In this document: one piece after another, positions 24,301 to 37,279 of the stretch
How positions within the stretch are numbered: the first letter of the stretch is position 1
Layout: the number at the start of each line of letters is the position of its first letter
Origin: Thuidium tamariscinum
Lineage: Eukaryota; Streptophyta; Bryopsida; Hypnales; Thuidiaceae
Length of the DNA stretch: 64,000 nt
Direction: 5' to 3'
Assembly (NCBI GenBank): GCA_947034885.2
Contig: OX344751.2
Span: forward strand, 17,794,001-17,858,000
Notes under the pieces: generated by a model
What the model was told of the DNA's origin: nothing
What the model saw: only the letters and a program-made list of their open reading frames with translations
Databases searched by the model: none
Position numbers and translations under genes: made by a program

Positions 24301-27300
24301 TTAAGGGCATTTTCTCTGCACATATGTGGGACCGTGCTCTTCATACCTGTTTACCAGAAAAAGATGAACAAAAACGAGAAAACAAAGTTGTCATCGATAT
24401 TGCTCAAACTATGAAATGAAGAGCAGCTGGAAAACCATAATGACCACTACCCTAGAGCAGCCAACTCTACGAGTCGCTCTACATCATCAAACAAGCAAAG
24501 TTTCTCAAACAGATTTGGTCCAACAAGCCAAGTCCAAGTGCAGATCGATAAATATACAGCAAACCACATACAGAAAGAATAACAATTCGGAAAATTCAGA
24601 ATGTATAACATCCCTGTGTAGTACGGACTAGTACTTACTCTGCTTTGGAGAACCACATTTGTTGGAAAGAGCCCAACGAAGCCAGAATACTTCCACCTAT
24701 CCATACGCTGCAGAAATCCAGTCATCAAGAAAAAGGTTAAACAGGGAACACAGTAATGCGGGATTCCTAATTTTTTCCTATTTTCATCAAGAATTGAGCA
24801 AGAAATAATAATAAAATGAGAAAAACAGGAATATTACGAAAATGAAAGAAACAAGAATAAAACATGAAAAAATCCGAATAGGACAAGATTTCTGTAAGTT
24901 GCGCAAGGAAGGGCAGTGGGAACCACCTGAATCGCCGCTCCAACGAGTTCCCGCTAGCCAACACTTTCACGCGCGCAGCTTGCGGTGCTTCCTGCACTCA
25001 AGGAAAAAATCTCACATCATCAGGACCAACACAAACAGACTACATTATGAAGCTGGGACTCATGGGGAATTATTAACATCATAGTCGTGAACCACGTTAA
25101 AGCTTGAGCACAATGGAAGATTCCCATAAAATGGCAGATACAAAAATTGAATAAAATAATGTTTCGAGATCGGTTGCTTACTTCCATGAGATCCTTTTCT
25201 AGCCGCTCCTTCATTTGCTGCATGGAAGCCGTTCCACCAGCAAGCTGATTCACAACAGTGAGAAACTTTTAATATCCATTCTCAACGATAGAAATACTGA
25301 AAAATGACTAAAGATGCTCAACATATTCGATTAAAAATTAATACAATGGTTTCATGACATAATTAAAGCAATCACTCCTGATATACGTAAAGTGTCAAAA
25401 AAATCTTAAGCAACACACTATTTCATAAGCCTGCAGTATTTGTATCACAAAATGTTACATAGAAATTTTTTTGTCAAATGGTGACACCGGAGTGACGGAA
25501 CGAACCATCACACTGTTGAATAACTCTCGTCTTATATCAACATCACATTTGTTGATGCTCTCAATTACCTGCGCACACCAGAACTCTACCCATTAAAATG
25601 TTTAAATTAATCAGACTTTCCGACAATACAAAAAATACCTGGCACTGCTGCTCTCATTATTGCGTTCACAGTTGCTGATATCATCGGTGTATTCAAATGA
25701 ACCCGTTAAAATAATTTGTTAGTAATTATGACAACTCAATCTCACCATTTGAGGGAGGCCATTAAATGGTACTCCAGCTTCAGTGCCATACTTCTCCATG
25801 CCAGGAATAGTCTGTCCCCAACAGTCACGATGTATTTTAAGTTAGTGTCTGGAGAGCATAAAGCTAAGAGAATAAAAGGTTCAAAAATTACACAAAACAA
25901 ATAAATTAGGGAAGAACCTGTATAAGAGTGGGATTAAACAAGATATCTGCGATCTTAAAACGATCAGCTCCAACTTCTATTATCCTGTACAATCAAAGTA
26001 CGAATACTTCAGAATCCAAATAAAGAAAAGTGATTACACAGTGAAACCGAGAAGTACACATTATAATCTGGAAAAATTGAAGCGGACACTTACTGGCCAT
26101 CCGGAAGTTCATAGGGAGTTGTTGGTATATTAGCATATGAAGTATCTGTGCACGCCAATTGCCCCTCAAGAAAATCAGCATAGGTCTTCCCCAAAGCCTA
26201 GCAGAAGGCAAATCGCAACAAGATAAACAGAGCTAGCTACACCTCTCATAAAAAACAAAGACTCAAGCAGCAAGTTAACCTCAACAGATCACCATGCTTG
26301 AAATCTTGGACAGAAAGAGCCAGAATGAAGAAAGATCACCATCGAAAGCAGAATCTGGTACGCGGCAGACTGTGTCCTTAATATCAGCTACAATATTTTT
26401 CTGCGAATAAGCGTAATAGCTTTCCGTGGTGTTTGGAACATCCAGGGGAATCAACTGCTAGAACAGGAAATCAGTAGTAAGGGTAACAGGTAAAATTCTA
26501 GAACGAATGGTAGAAGGCTGGGGCGATTCATTCTAATCTACACCATCACTCAAGTTGGTAACTAGTCACAAACCTCATACTCCCCCTGGCGAATTTCCTT
26601 GCGCTTGAATGAGAACCGTGGTCTGATCTGCAAGCAAACTAGAATTGTTGAAGATGACTAGTTGATGCACGGGACCCCAGCTACTAAAGCTGGTTCTTTG
26701 ATCCCAAGTTATGATGCATTTAACACAAAAGGACAACTGAAGGACGAATAGCTGATAACTCACACTTGAACATAACCACACCTTACGCCATCAAAAAGAT
26801 CAGTGCTTAATTCCAGCAAAAAGGCATATGTGCATATAGTAACTCACTTTAAGACCCTTGGATTCCAGCGTTCGTTGAAGGCAATCAGTGAGAACTTCCC
26901 CTCCAATTGCGGATCTTACAGTAGCCTGCCCACCCATGTTCCTTAATAAATCAATCTCGATGCCGTGAGTCACTTTTCCAAAACATGACAGCATACAAAG
27001 TGCTTGCAGACCATGTTTTCAGGAGATCACATTCGTGACGGAAAATGTCCATCAACTCAGACCCCACCAATTCCATTTGAGCGGACCACAGCAAATAAAA
27101 AAGATTCGCAGTACCTTCTGAATAACATAACCATCATGCACTGCAGCCACAGTAGTAGAGCCTCCTCCACTGTCATCACCATGCACAAAATCGTCAAAAG
27201 GATCCACATGGCGTTCCTAACAAATATTCAGCGATGATTCAAAGGGTAGAAATACAAAACTTCAATGCATGAGCGATGACAAGGGAAAGGAGCTGAAGAA

Positions 27301-29898
27301 CTAGAGAAAAAACACAAAAGCATGATGAGGTAACAAACCAGTCTACAACAAGTGATGTTGCTCGGCCCGATGCAAAGGACGTCAAGACCTAGACCATCAC
27401 ACCAACGTCTTACACATGCGGATAAAAGGAGTACCAGAATAATCCAATATTGTTAACAGTGAATAAGAATGTGCCTGAATTGATAACAAGACACTGGACA
27501 TCAAATGAAATCATTATTCATGGTATGGTGAATTCTGTTCAACCGAACATTGAGAAACTGTGCAAACAACATAAAATATCAAAATAGGAATGAGAAGGTA
27601 TTTTACAAACATATCATGACTGAAATTGCATACCGCATTTTTGGCTAGAAATAGAGCAGGTACGTCGTACTTCTCAAACATAAGCTCAACCATTCTGCAA
27701 CAGGGCAGAATAATGCCTACGGATGAAAATTACTTACTTCATGCTTGAACAATCCCAAGACAAAATCGGCAATATATAAGAGGCGGATGAATTTAACCAG
27801 ATCGTAGAATATAATAATGATCTGAGCCATTCTAGATTTTAAAAAGCACACATCTCTGAACTAGAAGGCACGTTACAATAAGATGAGAAGTTTGCGGAAA
27901 CTCACTTTTCACGATGTTGTTGAGTGTTGAAGGAGGGTTCTGCAAGGAGCATTGGGTGCTCTTTAGGGTCTATCAATAGACGATCTCTGTTCAGCACAGG
28001 AACCGGTCTCAAAATCATAGATAAGGATACATGACCCCATGACTGTTTGCGTATAAGCAGTACTAAGAAATGGACAATTTAAACTCGTAGCTAACAAGAG
28101 ATACTAAACAGAATGATATGATTTCGAACAGTTAGGAAAATAACAAGCGGAAGAAGAGAAGAGCCTCAGATCAAGGAGAGAGCAAACGAGAAACCCAAAA
28201 AATTCAACAATAGATTTTGCAATGAAGAAGTAAGTAAAAAACGTGCAGTCTACTCATGAAAGTCGACAATCGCAAGAATACCTTAGAGCATGATCCCAAA
28301 GACTCTCCACAACATCCCAGTCAGCAACAAGGCCATCCTTCATAGCTGGTACAACCTGCAGTACTAATATAAGAAAGTCTTAAATAGGATACATTTCAGA
28401 ACTTCTTTAAGGGTCATAATGAGCTGCTTCATACAGCTAAACATCAATGAAGACACCCTGGGCAACATACAACTACAAGAAGCCATAAACAACGACATAG
28501 CGAGGACGCAATTCACAGTCTTGCCACATTAATGCACAAAGATTTTCAAGAGCAATCCCGAATATATTGCATTATTCTCAGATTTTACAGAATAATGAAG
28601 ACCTGCAGAAGTTGCACAATTAGGGGAGTTGTAAGGCATTTACCTCCATGTGATCTCTGCGGTAGCCAAGACCTTGCACACCCGCATACAGTTTCTTTGC
28701 TTTGGCCATTTCGGCTTCTCCAGGCTTCTTGGCCTCCATCACTGTGTCCCCGCCTCCATCGACCACTATTCCTGGGGTCTCTACCGATCCCACAACCTAG
28801 AACGGAAAACATAGGCATTAATAGGCCGTCTCATACTACAAAGTTGGAAAATTCCTTCCAAAGTAGTGCTGTTAAAAATTGTCCAAACGCAGTTTACAAG
28901 GTTAATTAGAACAAAATTTTGCGATCAAAATCTCACATCAGTGCATATGAAGATTCCATATATTTTCCAGTTTCCAAATTAGTAGCACCCCCTAAATCAT
29001 GAGAAAGAAAAAAAGACTTACCGATGGAAATACAGACTTGGGTTGATCTTCACCTGCATAACCAGCCTTGACGGAGTGTGAACCAAGGTCCAACACTATC
29101 GCAGATACCTCGTCTAAACGAACAATATCACGATTCAATTCAGAAATTCCGTGCTTCAATTGGATTGATGTTAAGTTCATACACCAGGCTCAACAAAATT
29201 AACCAATACGATAATAAATTCATGAGTCTGGAACGTAAAATTGCAAGCTCTTCATGGTAGTCTAAGCTTTTGCATTCACTGCTTAGGAAAGGGATGCAAT
29301 CGCATTCCCTCACACGAATTATAGATGAACGTCTAGACAGTTCTTTTCGAACCAAAATTAGGGATCCGTAATGATAGAGAAAAAATTCAAATTGGAATTT
29401 GATCCCAGCTATGACCACTGATCACTACAGTCCTACACCTATACCCAAGACATCACTTGCATCTAATCTGCAATTGAAGATGGCACTTTCAGACTAAGCC
29501 GATTCTGCAAAAATTTAGCAGACCAGGATATATTAACTCTTTTGGTTTAGTGTAATGAGAGTTAGTTCCAGCTCCGAAACTAAGCAGCGCCAGTAAGAAC
29601 GAGGGGTTAGAATGTAGGATCGGGAATCCCCCCTGCAGTGCACACAGCATCCCTAGATGTCTCCTGTTCCAGAAGCCTCTAAAAAGCACATCTTGCAGCG
29701 GAGGTTAAGTGAGGTCTAGTGATCGTTGCCAAGTAGGTCACAGTCATCAATGGCACAGACAGAACGAACATCAAACAGTCCAATGCCTAACCCATTGATT
29801 GCTTTCGATTGAAAGGAGCGACATTGATCACCTTCTCAGTGTCGAAGCTAAATATTCCGAGAGAATGGCGTAGGAAAAAACTCACCACCACCGTACAT
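24301..29898 (-). CDS. ARP4: Actin-related protein 4 (chromatin remodelling and acetyltransferase complexes)
   Basis: Nineteen coding exons join in phase to 439 aa, close to Arabidopsis ARP4 (441 aa): 29898-29886, 29113-29022, 28796-28644, 28355-28282, 27986-27906, 27694-27634, 27388-27339, 27169-27115, 26925-26848, 26627-26574, 26457-26340, 26145-26094, 25984-25918, 25811-25746, 25568-25506, 25244-25182, 24991-24927, 24707-24639, 24346-24301. The first coding exon is only 13 nt (MYGG). Actin-fold signatures are [15 protein letters not shown] near the N-terminus, VVDCGGGSTTV in the middle, [19 protein letters not shown], and the end YVQRKCP. ARP4 is a nuclear actin-like subunit of the INO80, SWR1 and NuA4 complexes. 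The acceptor before 26457 is an AG-CAG pair that could shift by 3 nt without changing frame. No defects seen. Confidence 0.96.
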
Positions 29899-30289
29899 TG
29901 CGACCAGTTGCGCCAAAACCTCAGTCTAGCTCCGTCGATTGGTAAGCAAATATAACTCGGAGACAACCCCGAAATTAACAGCAAAAAAGAGGGTCGAATA
30001 AAGAGGAAAATCGCAGCGAAGAGACTCAAGTAACAAAAGTATTGGATCGAGGCTTCTGCAATTATGGGGATCGCGGAGTCGACAGGACCAGCATCCGGGA
30101 AGCGAGAAACCCTATTTCGAGAAACACAAAACTTGAATGGGATGGATGAATGAATGAAGGTAAGCGACTATCATTCATTCGTCTTCGATTGGTTAGGCCG
30201 GGTGCTACCATCCTGGACAGGATTTATTAAACCCTAAACCCTTAAATAGCAAGGTTAAATCGTTTTCATTGGAACTGAAAGAGGATTCT
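29899..30289 (-). promoter_or_regulatory. ARP4 5' UTR and promoter region
   Basis: This is the stretch upstream of the ARP4 start codon. GC content is raised up to about 30.2 kb, which fits a 5' UTR and core promoter. Beyond it lies a 91-bp tandem duplication. No single element (TATA box or initiator) is assigned. Confidence 0.45.
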
Positions 30290-30470
30290 AACATAAAATC
30301 ATTTTTATTGGAATTTAACTTATTGACAATTGAAAGAGGATTCAAAGGCACAACATTCGTGGGGACTGCCTCTTCTCGGTAACATAAAATCATTTTTATT
30401 GGAATTTAACTTATTGACAATTGAAAGAGGATTCAAAGGCACAACATTCGTGGGGATTGCCTCTTCTCGG
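30290..30470. repeat. 91-bp tandem duplication
   Basis: Two adjacent copies, 30290-30380 and 30381-30470, are almost identical; one clear difference is GGGGACTGCC against GGGGATTGCC. Each begins AACATAAAATCATTTTTATT and ends GCCTCTTCTCGG. It lies about 400-570 bp upstream of the ARP4 start codon. The near-identity implies a recent event. Confidence 0.9.
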
Positions 30471-33400
30471 ACAGAATGATGTGGAATATTCGACATCATT
30501 TCATATCATCAATGGAATGATGTGGATTATTCCACATCATAATCTATAGCTGAGGGGACACTTATTTAAATTGTTATAAAGTTGCATAGAAAATGGGAAG
30601 GTATTAAGTGTACATGAATAAAATATTTCAAAGATTTTTTCATAATCACATCATCCATTTACTTAATTAACTATACTCAACTACAATGCAATGATTAAAT
30701 GAATGCCATGTGTCATGGCAATCCAATGTAGGGATTGAAAAAACTGAATTCTATTGTTTATTGACACAACAAAGAGAAAACAAGTGTTAATGTCATTAAT
30801 GTAGTTAACAAGGTAATGAAGTTCTTGACATTGAAATAAATAACATGTGAAGAGATGGTTGAACACAAATTATATAATTTTTTCATTTCTTTGACTTTCA
30901 TCTATTGTACCTTGTTGGATTGAGATGTCAATGAATTTTATTGATGATAGCCAAATAGGAAGGAAAGCAACCTCTCTTCAAGCTACTAAATGTTTTGAAT
31001 GTAGTTTAGTAGCATGCATTATTTGGATATTCTAGGAATAAGTTAAATAAATATTCAAAGCATTATCTTTAGTTAGGTGGACCAAACATCAACAAAAGTT
31101 TTTTATAGACTCTCGTGTTTTGTTTATTTGTATCTTCTAAAATCAATATCAAAGTTAGTTTTTTTTACATTTTGGGGTCCAAATGTAGATATTGCATTTT
31201 GGCCACAATTAATTATTGATGTTAATTCACAATGCCAACTTGCTAGTTTTTTTCTTAAAGTACAAATTTAGATGTGCATTTAGACCTCTAGGAAAAAGGA
31301 AGAATAAACCATTCACAACAAAGAAGTCAAATTCAAAAACTTTGGAGTCAAATTTGAAATCAAAGATCTTAAAGGAATTAGGAGATCTTACAAATATATA
31401 GAACTAATGGTCCAAAATAGAGTAGGATTTTGACAACTATTGCCACTAATGGAGAAAAAATTCTCTCTAATCATCAAAAGGCTTAAAGAAATATTCAAAT
31501 TGGTAATTTTCTTTATGGTGCTATTAAAAGAAGCAAACTATGACTTTCTAATCAAACTTTAAAATCTTTTGCTTGTACATTTTATTTTGCAATTTGATTA
31601 TAAATGAGATTTTTATTTTTATTTAATCCTTAAAATTTTCAACATTTTTCAAGGTATTTTGCATCTTGATTTTATAAGTTACAAAGAGTTGAAGCTCAAA
31701 GGGCAATGAGTCATTTTCAAGCAAAATTAACCTTCGGATCTTGTAGAAAGCCAAGTCTTTACTATCTCTACAAAGTTTGGTTTCAATCCAATTCATGGAT
31801 TGCAAGATTATAGCATAAAAGTGAAAGTTACTTCAAGGAAATCCATGTTTTGGTGTAATGAAAATTGTGCTTTGATTGACTCTTTTGAACATATAAAACT
31901 TTAAGAAGTTAGCACTCTCAAGGTAACTAAGTTCCTACTGAAGAAGAATAATGACTGAATTGGGAATTATTCTATAATTAGTATAATAAGTTATTCCAAA
32001 AGAGACTGCGAAGTAAGATTCTATACTAAAATCAATCCCTAAATAGGTAATACAACTCCAAAAAAGGAGACCATGACCCAATTTGGAAAATTAGCAATCA
32101 TTCAAACTACATTGACATTGCACACTATAATTAAATATTAATCATGATTCAACTTAGTCATACACCAAATCAAGCACATGTACTTTCTTAATTTTGACTT
32201 GAACATATTGTACCAACCTAATCATTCCTAATCATTTATAGACTAAGCTCACTTTAATTTACAATTTGAAACCCACAAACTCCTTACAACCCAACTCACT
32301 TTCACAATTAGATTTATTTACTATAGTCACATCGTACAACTTCCAAATTACACACATTCCTCAATATTTCCATATCATGCACACATGTCAAATTACACAT
32401 ATATATCACACATCAACAACTTCCAATTTGGTTTGAAGATACTTCATATTACCAAATTGATGAATACATCATTGTTTGAAAATTTTACAACTCACATTTA
32501 TCACTATCTCATTTTCCAACTATCTTCACCACAAATAAGAATTCCATGTCTCAAGCTTCATTTCTTACAACCACCATTGCCAACTTGGGTTGTAATCAAC
32601 TAAATTCTAGTCACCATCTTCATAATTTAATACACATCTCATATTCTCTCAACAAAAAAAATACACAGCCAAATTGAGCTAGGACACATACTAAGCTTCT
32701 TTCCAAGTGGGTGAAGAATAATCTGAAATTCTCATCCTAATAGGAACCCACCAAATAGTTGCCAAACTATCCAGACTTAGACTTCCAATTGTACAAAAGA
32801 ATTCTCAACTTGGAATTGCAAGCCCATACCAACTTACTTCCAACTTGGCAAGAATTGATCCTCAAAAGAAATAATTATAAAATTTGCACTCCCAACTTCC
32901 CTAAATTCTCTAGGTTTGAATAAGTAGTGATAACATCCCATTAACATATTAACAAAAATTCAACAAAAATGACTCCCAATTTGGCTAACACATAATCCAA
33001 AATTTTCAAATTGGACTCCTAATAAAGAAACAATTTGCCAAAATGAGATAGAACACCCCCAATTACACATCAGAAATTCAAAATTTCACTCTAACTAGAA
33101 TATCTACAACTCTACATGCGTGGAAACAGGCATTGTATTTTTAGGACCAAAAATGAGTGACATGATGGTCTTACAATAGACGTTGTTTTATTGTTAAATT
33201 TTATAAAATATGAGATAAATGAAAGATTTGTCACAAATTAGGGGTCAAAATTCAAGATCAAATGTAGTAAATGGAAGAACACAAGAAAAGACACTTTATA
33301 GGTAAAAAAATTTGAAAAACAATTAAAATCAAAGTGTAAGATAAGTATTCTTACTAGTAGTTGTTGCTATATACAAACTGAAGAAGTAAGAAAACTCATG

Positions 33401-35499
33401 CTTCAATCTCTTTGGCCAAAGTTCCCTATTTGATGACTTTTTACTCTTCACTTCCAGACCACATATGCTTTGGAAATTTTTATAAATTTGATAGTGAATC
33501 TTATTTTGAATTTGAATTGACATCACTTCACAAGTAACTTTATTCTTTAAAGAATGAGCCCAACAATAAGTGACTTTTCACATTCCTTAGTCTAGAAATG
33601 GTTGTTTTGAAAATGAATCAACGATATTATGATCAACGAAAATTTTAAGGGTTGACACAAATGCAATCACTTTTCTTCTATATTTTGTAGAATTTTTTGA
33701 TATTTTAGTAATCCTATCAATTGATCATGAAAATTTGGAAAAAAATAAAGAAAATTCTTATCAAATAAATACAATCCATTCTAAATCCAAAAAATGTTTA
33801 TTTTCTTGTAAGTTTATTCCATAGTTTAACACATCATTGCATAAATTAAATTTCTTTAACCACCCTACATTTAGGAAAGGCATAAAACTGTGTTGATAAC
33901 TTCAATTTGCAACTAAGATAAATCAGTTCAAAGAAGCTCTTTGAATTTTCAAGCACTTTAGAGGCAATTTTCACCAAGGCTAAACTAAGGGACCATAAGC
34001 ATTCAAAGGGATTCAACTTTTTATATATGACAATGGGAGGCAAGAGCCAAAGACAAAAGAAATAGTAATGATACTTTAATTGCATGGTCTTGATAAAAAT
34101 CTAGGAGAGATCTTAGCTAGGTTGTATCTACTTATTACTAAATTCAACAATGTGAATTATAAGATCAATTAATTAAACAAATCTATTGTTTTAAGATTTT
34201 AGACCCTCTAAATACATCCATTTATATCCATACTTTATGTTAGGTTATTTGTTTGTTATCCCATTTGTTACAATGACAATGAGATTGCATTTCCGGTTCA
34301 GTGTTCTTCATATTGTTGGAAAGCTCTCTACAAAGAGGGGTGCATGGGCTTTGTTTTGTGGTGTTTAAACCTATGGTATGAAAGTTATAAATTTATTTTT
34401 TGATTAAAAAATTTTAAAAATTAAAATTTTATTTTATTTTAACTGTGACAACAACAATACATGGCACACTAGTCAATATGAACACTAAATAGGGGTATTA
34501 AGGGGACCAAAAAATTCAAAAGATTTACTTAGGAAAGCTATAGATGTTTGAAACATGATGCACAAGCCCATAACACTTCAATAACTATTGATGTATTGCA
34601 CAACAAAGGTAGCTATTTAGATAGCATAAAATGTTGATTAATTAGTATGGGTCACCTTTAAGTCCCCACTCAATGAAAAAATCATGTTTGATCTTCTAAA
34701 GGACACTTTTAGTCTTTGGAGATTATTTAGGATTAACCCTTAAACATCAATAAGGACATTTTGTATCCAATGAATGATTAAAAATCTTTTCTTGTAGGAT
34801 AGAAGTGCAACTATTCATCCTTGGTATTAGGGGTGGAAAAAAGAAATCTTCTACAATATTTTGACTTCTAATGAGTATAATTCGCTTATTCAAAGTAGAT
34901 GATGTCATACGGTTTCAAAATGCATAATTTCTATGACCACCAATCCATCCTTGAAGAATTAATCATTTAATGTTGTTGCAAACACTTAGTGTCTAGTGGA
35001 TGATAGAAAATTCTTGCACTTAAGATAGAATTACAATTGTTCATTTTTGGAATTTTATGCAAAAAGGGGAGGTCATAAATAATGGTTTGGTCTCCAATGA
35101 ATTTTTGAATACTTTTGAATTTTTTTAAGTAGAAAATTAGCACAATTTCAAAAAGGCAAGACTTAAAATCTTGCCTTCAAAGGAGGGCCCAACAAGGTGG
35201 ATTTATCTCAAGAAAAAATGAAAGAATATTTTATTTTTTGCAAATATTTATTTTTTGCAAATTCTGAATTTGTATTTGCAATCAGAGACCCTCAATTAGC
35301 TAGGAGAGATGTGGAACATCCCCTAGACACGGCACATAATTGCGGAATTTTTTTTCACTTTTATCCCAAAGAACCCAAAATTTTCCCTCCTCACCTTTCC
35401 AAGGCAGGATTTAACGTGCTGCTTCAAAAAGGGTTAACAAGAAGCGTGAAATCACTCCACACATTTGTGCCTCCTTGAGAAGAACATACCGTAGTGTGC
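30471..35499. other. Gene desert
   Basis: AT-rich with no supported gene. A palindromic motif (AATGATGTGGAATATTCGAC and its approximate complement) lies at 30476-30540, related to motifs at 17.2 and 40.6 kb. From about 32.1 to 33.1 kb the plus strand is strikingly poor in G and rich in A and C. The longest ORF (35197-35478) is unrecognised and not accepted. Confidence 0.45.
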
Positions 35500-36675
35500 C
35501 TCAATTGCCACCAACAACGTTCGAAGAGCACGACCACAAGCTCTACCATTTCCGCGTGTTAGGATTTTCGCCATCGCCAAGAGGTGGAGATTGCGCTACT
35601 TCATGAGTCTAAGGATGCTATGGAGCGCCCTCTCACCATCGCTTGCAAGATATTTTTGGGTTTGCTGTCTCGTTTCATACGCTTAAGCTTTGGTTCTGGT
35701 TCTTTTGGTTCGACGTGCGAGAATTAATGGAGCTGGTGCGGGGGGCTCCGTTGCAGGATGCTGGCTTGTTTCTCTGAACACCGCAATGGAAGCGCCGCTG
35801 TAGCTTCATTTCCTTCTTCGATTGACGACGGAGTGTTCCTACGGATTATTTCTGAAGGAATGAATTCGCTAATTGCACATAGACGTCCTTGGGGATAGAA
35901 TGCAGTTCAGTTACTAAGTCGAGGCTAAATAGGGCCTTCTCTACAGAGGGTATACTCTCCATAGAGATTGTCAGCGAAATGTGGTCACACAGCGGGAATT
36001 GCGAAACATTGAGGTCTCCTCGGACCTCTGCTGGGAATATCGTCTATCTCAAGGCATTTGGACCGAGATTTAACATGCCATGTCGTTGCACTGTGATCGT
36101 TGAGGATTGCAGAGTACCAGCTCTGGCAAATTTCCGCCTCGCAATACAAGCTCCTGCTGTGTACCATCTACATTCCCACTCGCAATTCGTAATCCCGCCG
36201 GCTGCGCTTTGATCGCCTCTCTCTCTTTACCAGGAAGAATTTTGGCACTGTGATGTCGTCCCTCAAACCGCCAAACACTTGCCGTGGACCGAGGTTACAC
36301 TCGCTCCACGACTGAAGTCCATGGCCACCGAAGGGAATATCAAGATCGTGTCAAACCTTCTTAGACATTCAGTGGCGATGCATCGAGACTCGCTTCCCAG
36401 GAAAGCATGGCTGCGTTTTCAAAGTGTCCTTCTCGGCTCCCGATCATTTACAGCACACCACTCCGTCTGCTTTCGTGGTAAGTGACCACAGTCCCAAGGG
36501 GGAAGATCTCGGGCTCTTCAATTTACTTCCAAATCTGCTAACAAGCTCACAAACCAAAGTTTTGCTCCCAGTAGCTCAGATTCCAGCTGAGAGCGTGTCC
36601 ACGCTCGGCATTGCATGAAATTACGTGATGATTTCGCTCGGAAGAATGGAATCGTAACCTTGTGTTGATTTGCGC
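35500..36675 (-). pseudogene. Diverged partial duplicate of RECQ5 exon 1 and 5' flank
   Basis: The segment aligns co-linearly and in the same orientation with about 48080-49330, the 5' half of RECQ5 exon 1 plus its 5' UTR. Matching blocks include CCGGCTGCGCTTTGA (36.2 / 48.85 kb), GGACCGAG..T.CACTCGCTCCACGAC (36.28 / 48.93 kb), CTGCGTTTTCAAA (36.41 / 49.06 kb), GGCTTGTTTCTC.GAA.ACCGC (35.76 / 48.32 kb) and TTCGCTCGGAA (36.63 / 49.28 kb). The position of the RECQ5 start codon reads ACG at 36476-36474, and many indels break the frame, so no long ORF survives. No helicase-domain exons accompany it. It lies head-to-head with PTAC16. Confidence 0.88.
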
Positions 36676-37279
36676 CACAAGACTCTTGAAGCAACCTATT
36701 TCGATCGTCCCCGGCTCGGACATGGCCTGTCAGGTGGTTATTACAGTACACCATGGGAAAGGGAACTTTCTATTCTCAGTTAACTTATTCTCTTGTCCTT
36801 TATTTTGTAAAATTCGTGTTAAAATAAAAATAAAAAAAGACATCCAATGGGAGGGAGACGGCGATCCTGAAGTGGATGAAGCAGCGGCCCCGGCCCAATC
36901 ACACGCAGATTTCCGCCCATCGGCTTCACTGACGATCTTTGGTCCTCCGCCCCCGCCATGGCCATTCCTGGCACGGTCACACCCCGTGTCACTAACCTGC
37001 ACTTTCATTGCTTCGTCTGTCTCGACCATCTCATCATCCCCATGCCCGCTTTCCTTTCCTTGTGTGAATTCGCATCGGAAGCGCCTTCTTTCTCTGCTTC
37101 GGTTCATCTAATTTTTTCGAACTGCAACTTTCGGAGAAAGAACTTGCTCTCTGTTTTGTACGAGGAACCTGATCTTTGTTTTTGATTGAGCTTGGTCCTC
37201 GCTCGTTGTGCGTGAGGGGAGGCATGGTGTAGAAGCGTGAGGTTTTTGGAATTAGAGGGAGTGCAAGTTGGCAGGTGCA
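36676..37279 (+). promoter_or_regulatory. PTAC16 promoter and 5' UTR region
   Basis: This is the interval between the RECQ5-like pseudogene and the PTAC16 start codon. GC content rises and CpG is frequent from about 36.85 kb. An A-rich run at 36.82-36.84 kb marks the change. A divergent transcript towards the pseudogene is possible but unproven. Confidence 0.4.

Noticed and set aside
25640-25690. Possible extra ARP4 exon between 25746 and 25568
   Set aside because: Splice-like sites exist, but the flanking exons join directly in phase and match the family without it.
26145-26200. Longer ARP4 exon starting before 26145 ([12 protein letters not shown] reading)
   Set aside because: The frame is open, but the phase fits only with the acceptor at 26146/26145, which also gives the conserved DDTSYANIP reading.
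35197-35478. 93-codon ORF
   Set aside because: No recognisable domain, AT-rich, no splice or composition support.
36730-37107. 125-codon minus-strand ORF in the PTAC16 5' region
   Set aside because: Low-complexity Gly/Glu-rich reading in GC-rich 5' flank; no homology recognised, though a divergent transcript cannot be excluded.
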